Of a stretch of DNA of 14,207 nt, positions 12,947-14,207 are shown piece by piece. The stretch's first letter is position 1; every line of letters starts with the position of its first letter. Source of the DNA: Acidimicrobiaceae bacterium (GTDB lineage Bacteria > Actinomycetota > Acidimicrobiia > Acidimicrobiales > Bog-793); NCBI GenBank assembly GCA_025463965.1, contig JAODBN010000283.1, positions 1-14,207 on the forward strand, written 5' to 3'. Made by a program: the position numbers and the translations under genes. Below the pieces are notes generated by a model. That model was not told the origin of the DNA, searched no databases, and saw only the letters and a list, made by a program, of their open reading frames with translations.

Positions 12947-14202
12947 GCACCGGGACGGCCATCTTCAACGCCGAAGCGGAGGAGAGCGCCCTCGGGTGCT
13001 GGCTCCTCTCCGCCACGGCCGTGGAGATCGCGACCGGGAGCCTCATCCCCGAGGACTTCGGGCGGCCCAAACACCAGTCGATCTTCTCCGCCATCGGGGT
13101 ACTCCGAGCACAAGGCGCCGCCATCGATTCGGCCACCGTGCTGGACCAGCTCCGCATGGACGGCAAGGTGTGGGAAGGAGCAGGCGCCGACCTCCTTCAA
13201 TACGTGTCCAACACACCGTCCCTCAACGGCATCCATCGCTACTGCGAGATCGTGGCCCGCTTCGCTCTCCGGCGGCGCCTCAGAGCCGAGGGCCTTGAAC
13301 TCTCGGACGCAGCGGAGGACATCACCAAGGACCCCGGCGAGCTGCTGGACGCACACCAGGCACGACTGGCAGAGATCGACTCTCCCGTTCTGACGCGCCA
13401 CCCGGGCGATGCCAGCTTTGAGGACTTCGCCAGCGTCGTGGTCCCCGCGTCGGCAGTCGTCGTACCGGGGTTGCTCACCGAGGACGACCGCGGGATCTTC
13501 GTGGCGCCAGAGGGCTACGGCAAGAGCGAGGTTTTGCGGCAGTTCACCACTGCCGTCCCCGCCGGGCTTCATCCGCTCATGCCAACGCGCCGCATCGAAC
13601 CGGCACCCAGTCTGCTCGTCGACCTCGAGAACCCAGCAGCCCTCCTGCGCCGTCGCCTGCGAGAGCTCAGCGACACAGCTGAAATGCTCGGGGGCGCCGA
13701 GCAAGCGCCGCGGCGGGTCTGGCACAGGCCCGGTGGGATCGACCTTCGACGTCGGGCCGACCGACTGGCTTTCGAAGACGTGCTGCGCCGCGGCCGCCCA
13801 AAGCTCGTCGCGATCGGACCCGTCTACAAGCTCTACTCGAAGCGCGCGAACGAGAGCGACGAACAGGTCACGAGCGAGGTTCAGGTGATCCTCGACGACC
13901 TCCGAACCCGTTTCGGTTTCGCTCTCTTGCTTGAGCACCATGCTCCCCAGCCGACCAACGGCCACCGCGACATCCGCCCGTTTGGTTCCAGCCTCTGGCT
14001 GCGTTGGCCCGAGTTCGGGTTGAAGCTGACGCCCCACAAGGATCGACCGGGAGCGCTAGTCGTGGGCCGGTGGCGAGGAGATCGCGTCCAGGCCGAATGG
14101 CCCGACGAGCTACACCGCTCGTCTCCGTGGCCGTGGTCCGGCTGGTGGAAGGACGGACTGCCGAGCCCTCACAAGTCGCCCATCGCGGAGCGGGAGGAGT
14201 GA
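12943..14202 (+). CDS. DnaB-N/RepA-like ATPase, replicative helicase-type (419 aa)
   Basis: Residues 6-110 resemble the DnaB helicase N-terminal domain (EAEESALGCWLLS, LIPEDFGRPKHQSIFSAI, AAIDSATVLDQL, YVSNTPSLNGIHRYCEIV). Residues 170-380 are a RecA-fold ATPase of the RepA/AAA_25 kind: Walker A APEGYGKS (188-195), LLVDLEN (224-230), the strand KLVAIGPVYKLY (287-298), EHHA (331-334), and a SSLWLRWPEFGLKL block (349-362). The Walker B position has Gly (IGP) rather than the usual Asp; I recall IGP in actinobacterial homologues, so it may be a family trait. This ATPase probably unwinds or loads at the element's origin together with the upstream winged-helix protein. Start by ATGA overlap. The typical length and intact motifs suggest a functional gene. 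Confidence 0.88.
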   Translation: MSTGTAIFNAEAEESALGCWLLSATAVEIATGSLIPEDFGRPKHQSIFSAIGVLRAQGAAIDSATVLDQLRMDGKVWEGAGADLLQYVSNTPSLNGIHRYCEIVARFALRRRLRAEGLELSDAAEDITKDPGELLDAHQARLAEIDSPVLTRHPGDASFEDFASVVVPASAVVVPGLLTEDDRGIFVAPEGYGKSEVLRQFTTAVPAGLHPLMPTRRIEPAPSLLVDLENPAALLRRRLRELSDTAEMLGGAEQAPRRVWHRPGGIDLRRRADRLAFEDVLRRGRPKLVAIGPVYKLYSKRANESDEQVTSEVQVILDDLRTRFGFALLLEHHAPQPTNGHRDIRPFGSSLWLRWPEFGLKLTPHKDRPGALVVGRWRGDRVQAEWPDELHRSSPWPWSGWWKDGLPSPHKSPIAEREE

Positions 14203-14207
14203 CCCAT
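14192..14207 (+). promoter_or_regulatory. Shine-Dalgarno and first bases of a further gene
   Basis: GGGAGGAG (14192-14199) lies at the end of the ATPase gene, overlapping its last codons. The window ends with AT six bases later (14206-14207), directly after TGA-CCC. If the next base is G, another gene starts there with ideal spacing, so the operon continues. Confidence 0.6.

Larger units (their letters stand above)
11186..14207. mobile_element. Left part of a probable integrated element (replication module), boundaries unknown
   Basis: An AlpA/excisionase-type HTH gene, small unknown genes, a winged-helix protein and a DnaB-N/RepA-like ATPase in one direction form the standard early block of actinobacterial prophages, satellites such as phiRv1/phiRv2-like elements, and integrative elements. 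The overlapping small genes also fit phage-type organisation. The left limit is set arbitrarily at the nested dyad. The real boundary could lie anywhere in 10058-11340, and the right side is outside the window. No integrase, att repeat or capsid gene is visible, so the element class is inference. Confidence 0.5.

Overview
The window looks like chromosomal DNA of a high-GC actinobacterium. The strong G/C bias at third codon positions, the exported proteins with Arg-rich N-termini, the GTG starts, and an NhaA antiporter carrying a C-terminal DsbA-like domain all fit Actinomycetota. An acidimicrobial or related lineage is a guess from protein style only. No rRNA, tRNA or CRISPR array was found.

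Positions 1-10057 are a cell-envelope region. Four minus-strand genes encode exported proteins with no recognised enzymatic function: a partial propeller-like protein at the left edge, a 403-residue propeller-like protein, a 167-residue secreted protein, and a 929-residue protein made of a duplicated propeller, a Pro/Thr/Ser linker and a C-terminal domain. Two plus-strand genes lie between them: nhaA fused to a thioredoxin-fold domain, and an exported two-lobed aspartic-protease-like protein with two DTG motifs. Most neighbours are convergent or divergent, so these are mainly single-gene units. A cluster of GC-rich hairpins separates the protease gene from the 929-residue gene.

Positions 10058-11340 form a gene-poor transition zone. 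It holds a probable decayed retropepsin-like reading frame (frameshifted, with the active-site Gly missing), a possible 31-codon ORF, a tandem 10-bp repeat with 11-bp period, and an AT-richer nested dyad just before the next gene.

Positions 11341-14207 look like the early/replication module of an integrated element (prophage, satellite/PICI-like or integrative element). It starts with an AlpA/excisionase-type HTH gene, followed by two mutually exclusive perfect hairpins. A tightly coupled operon follows: a 75-aa protein, a 95-aa CxxC protein, a 27-codon micro-ORF, a winged-helix protein resembling replication initiators, and a DnaB-N/RepA-like ATPase. Consecutive genes overlap by 1-4 bases (TGATG, TAATG, ATGA, ATGA). 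A strong Shine-Dalgarno and the first two bases of a probable start codon end the window, so the operon continues. No integrase, capsid gene or attachment site is visible, so the element type and its boundary are unresolved.
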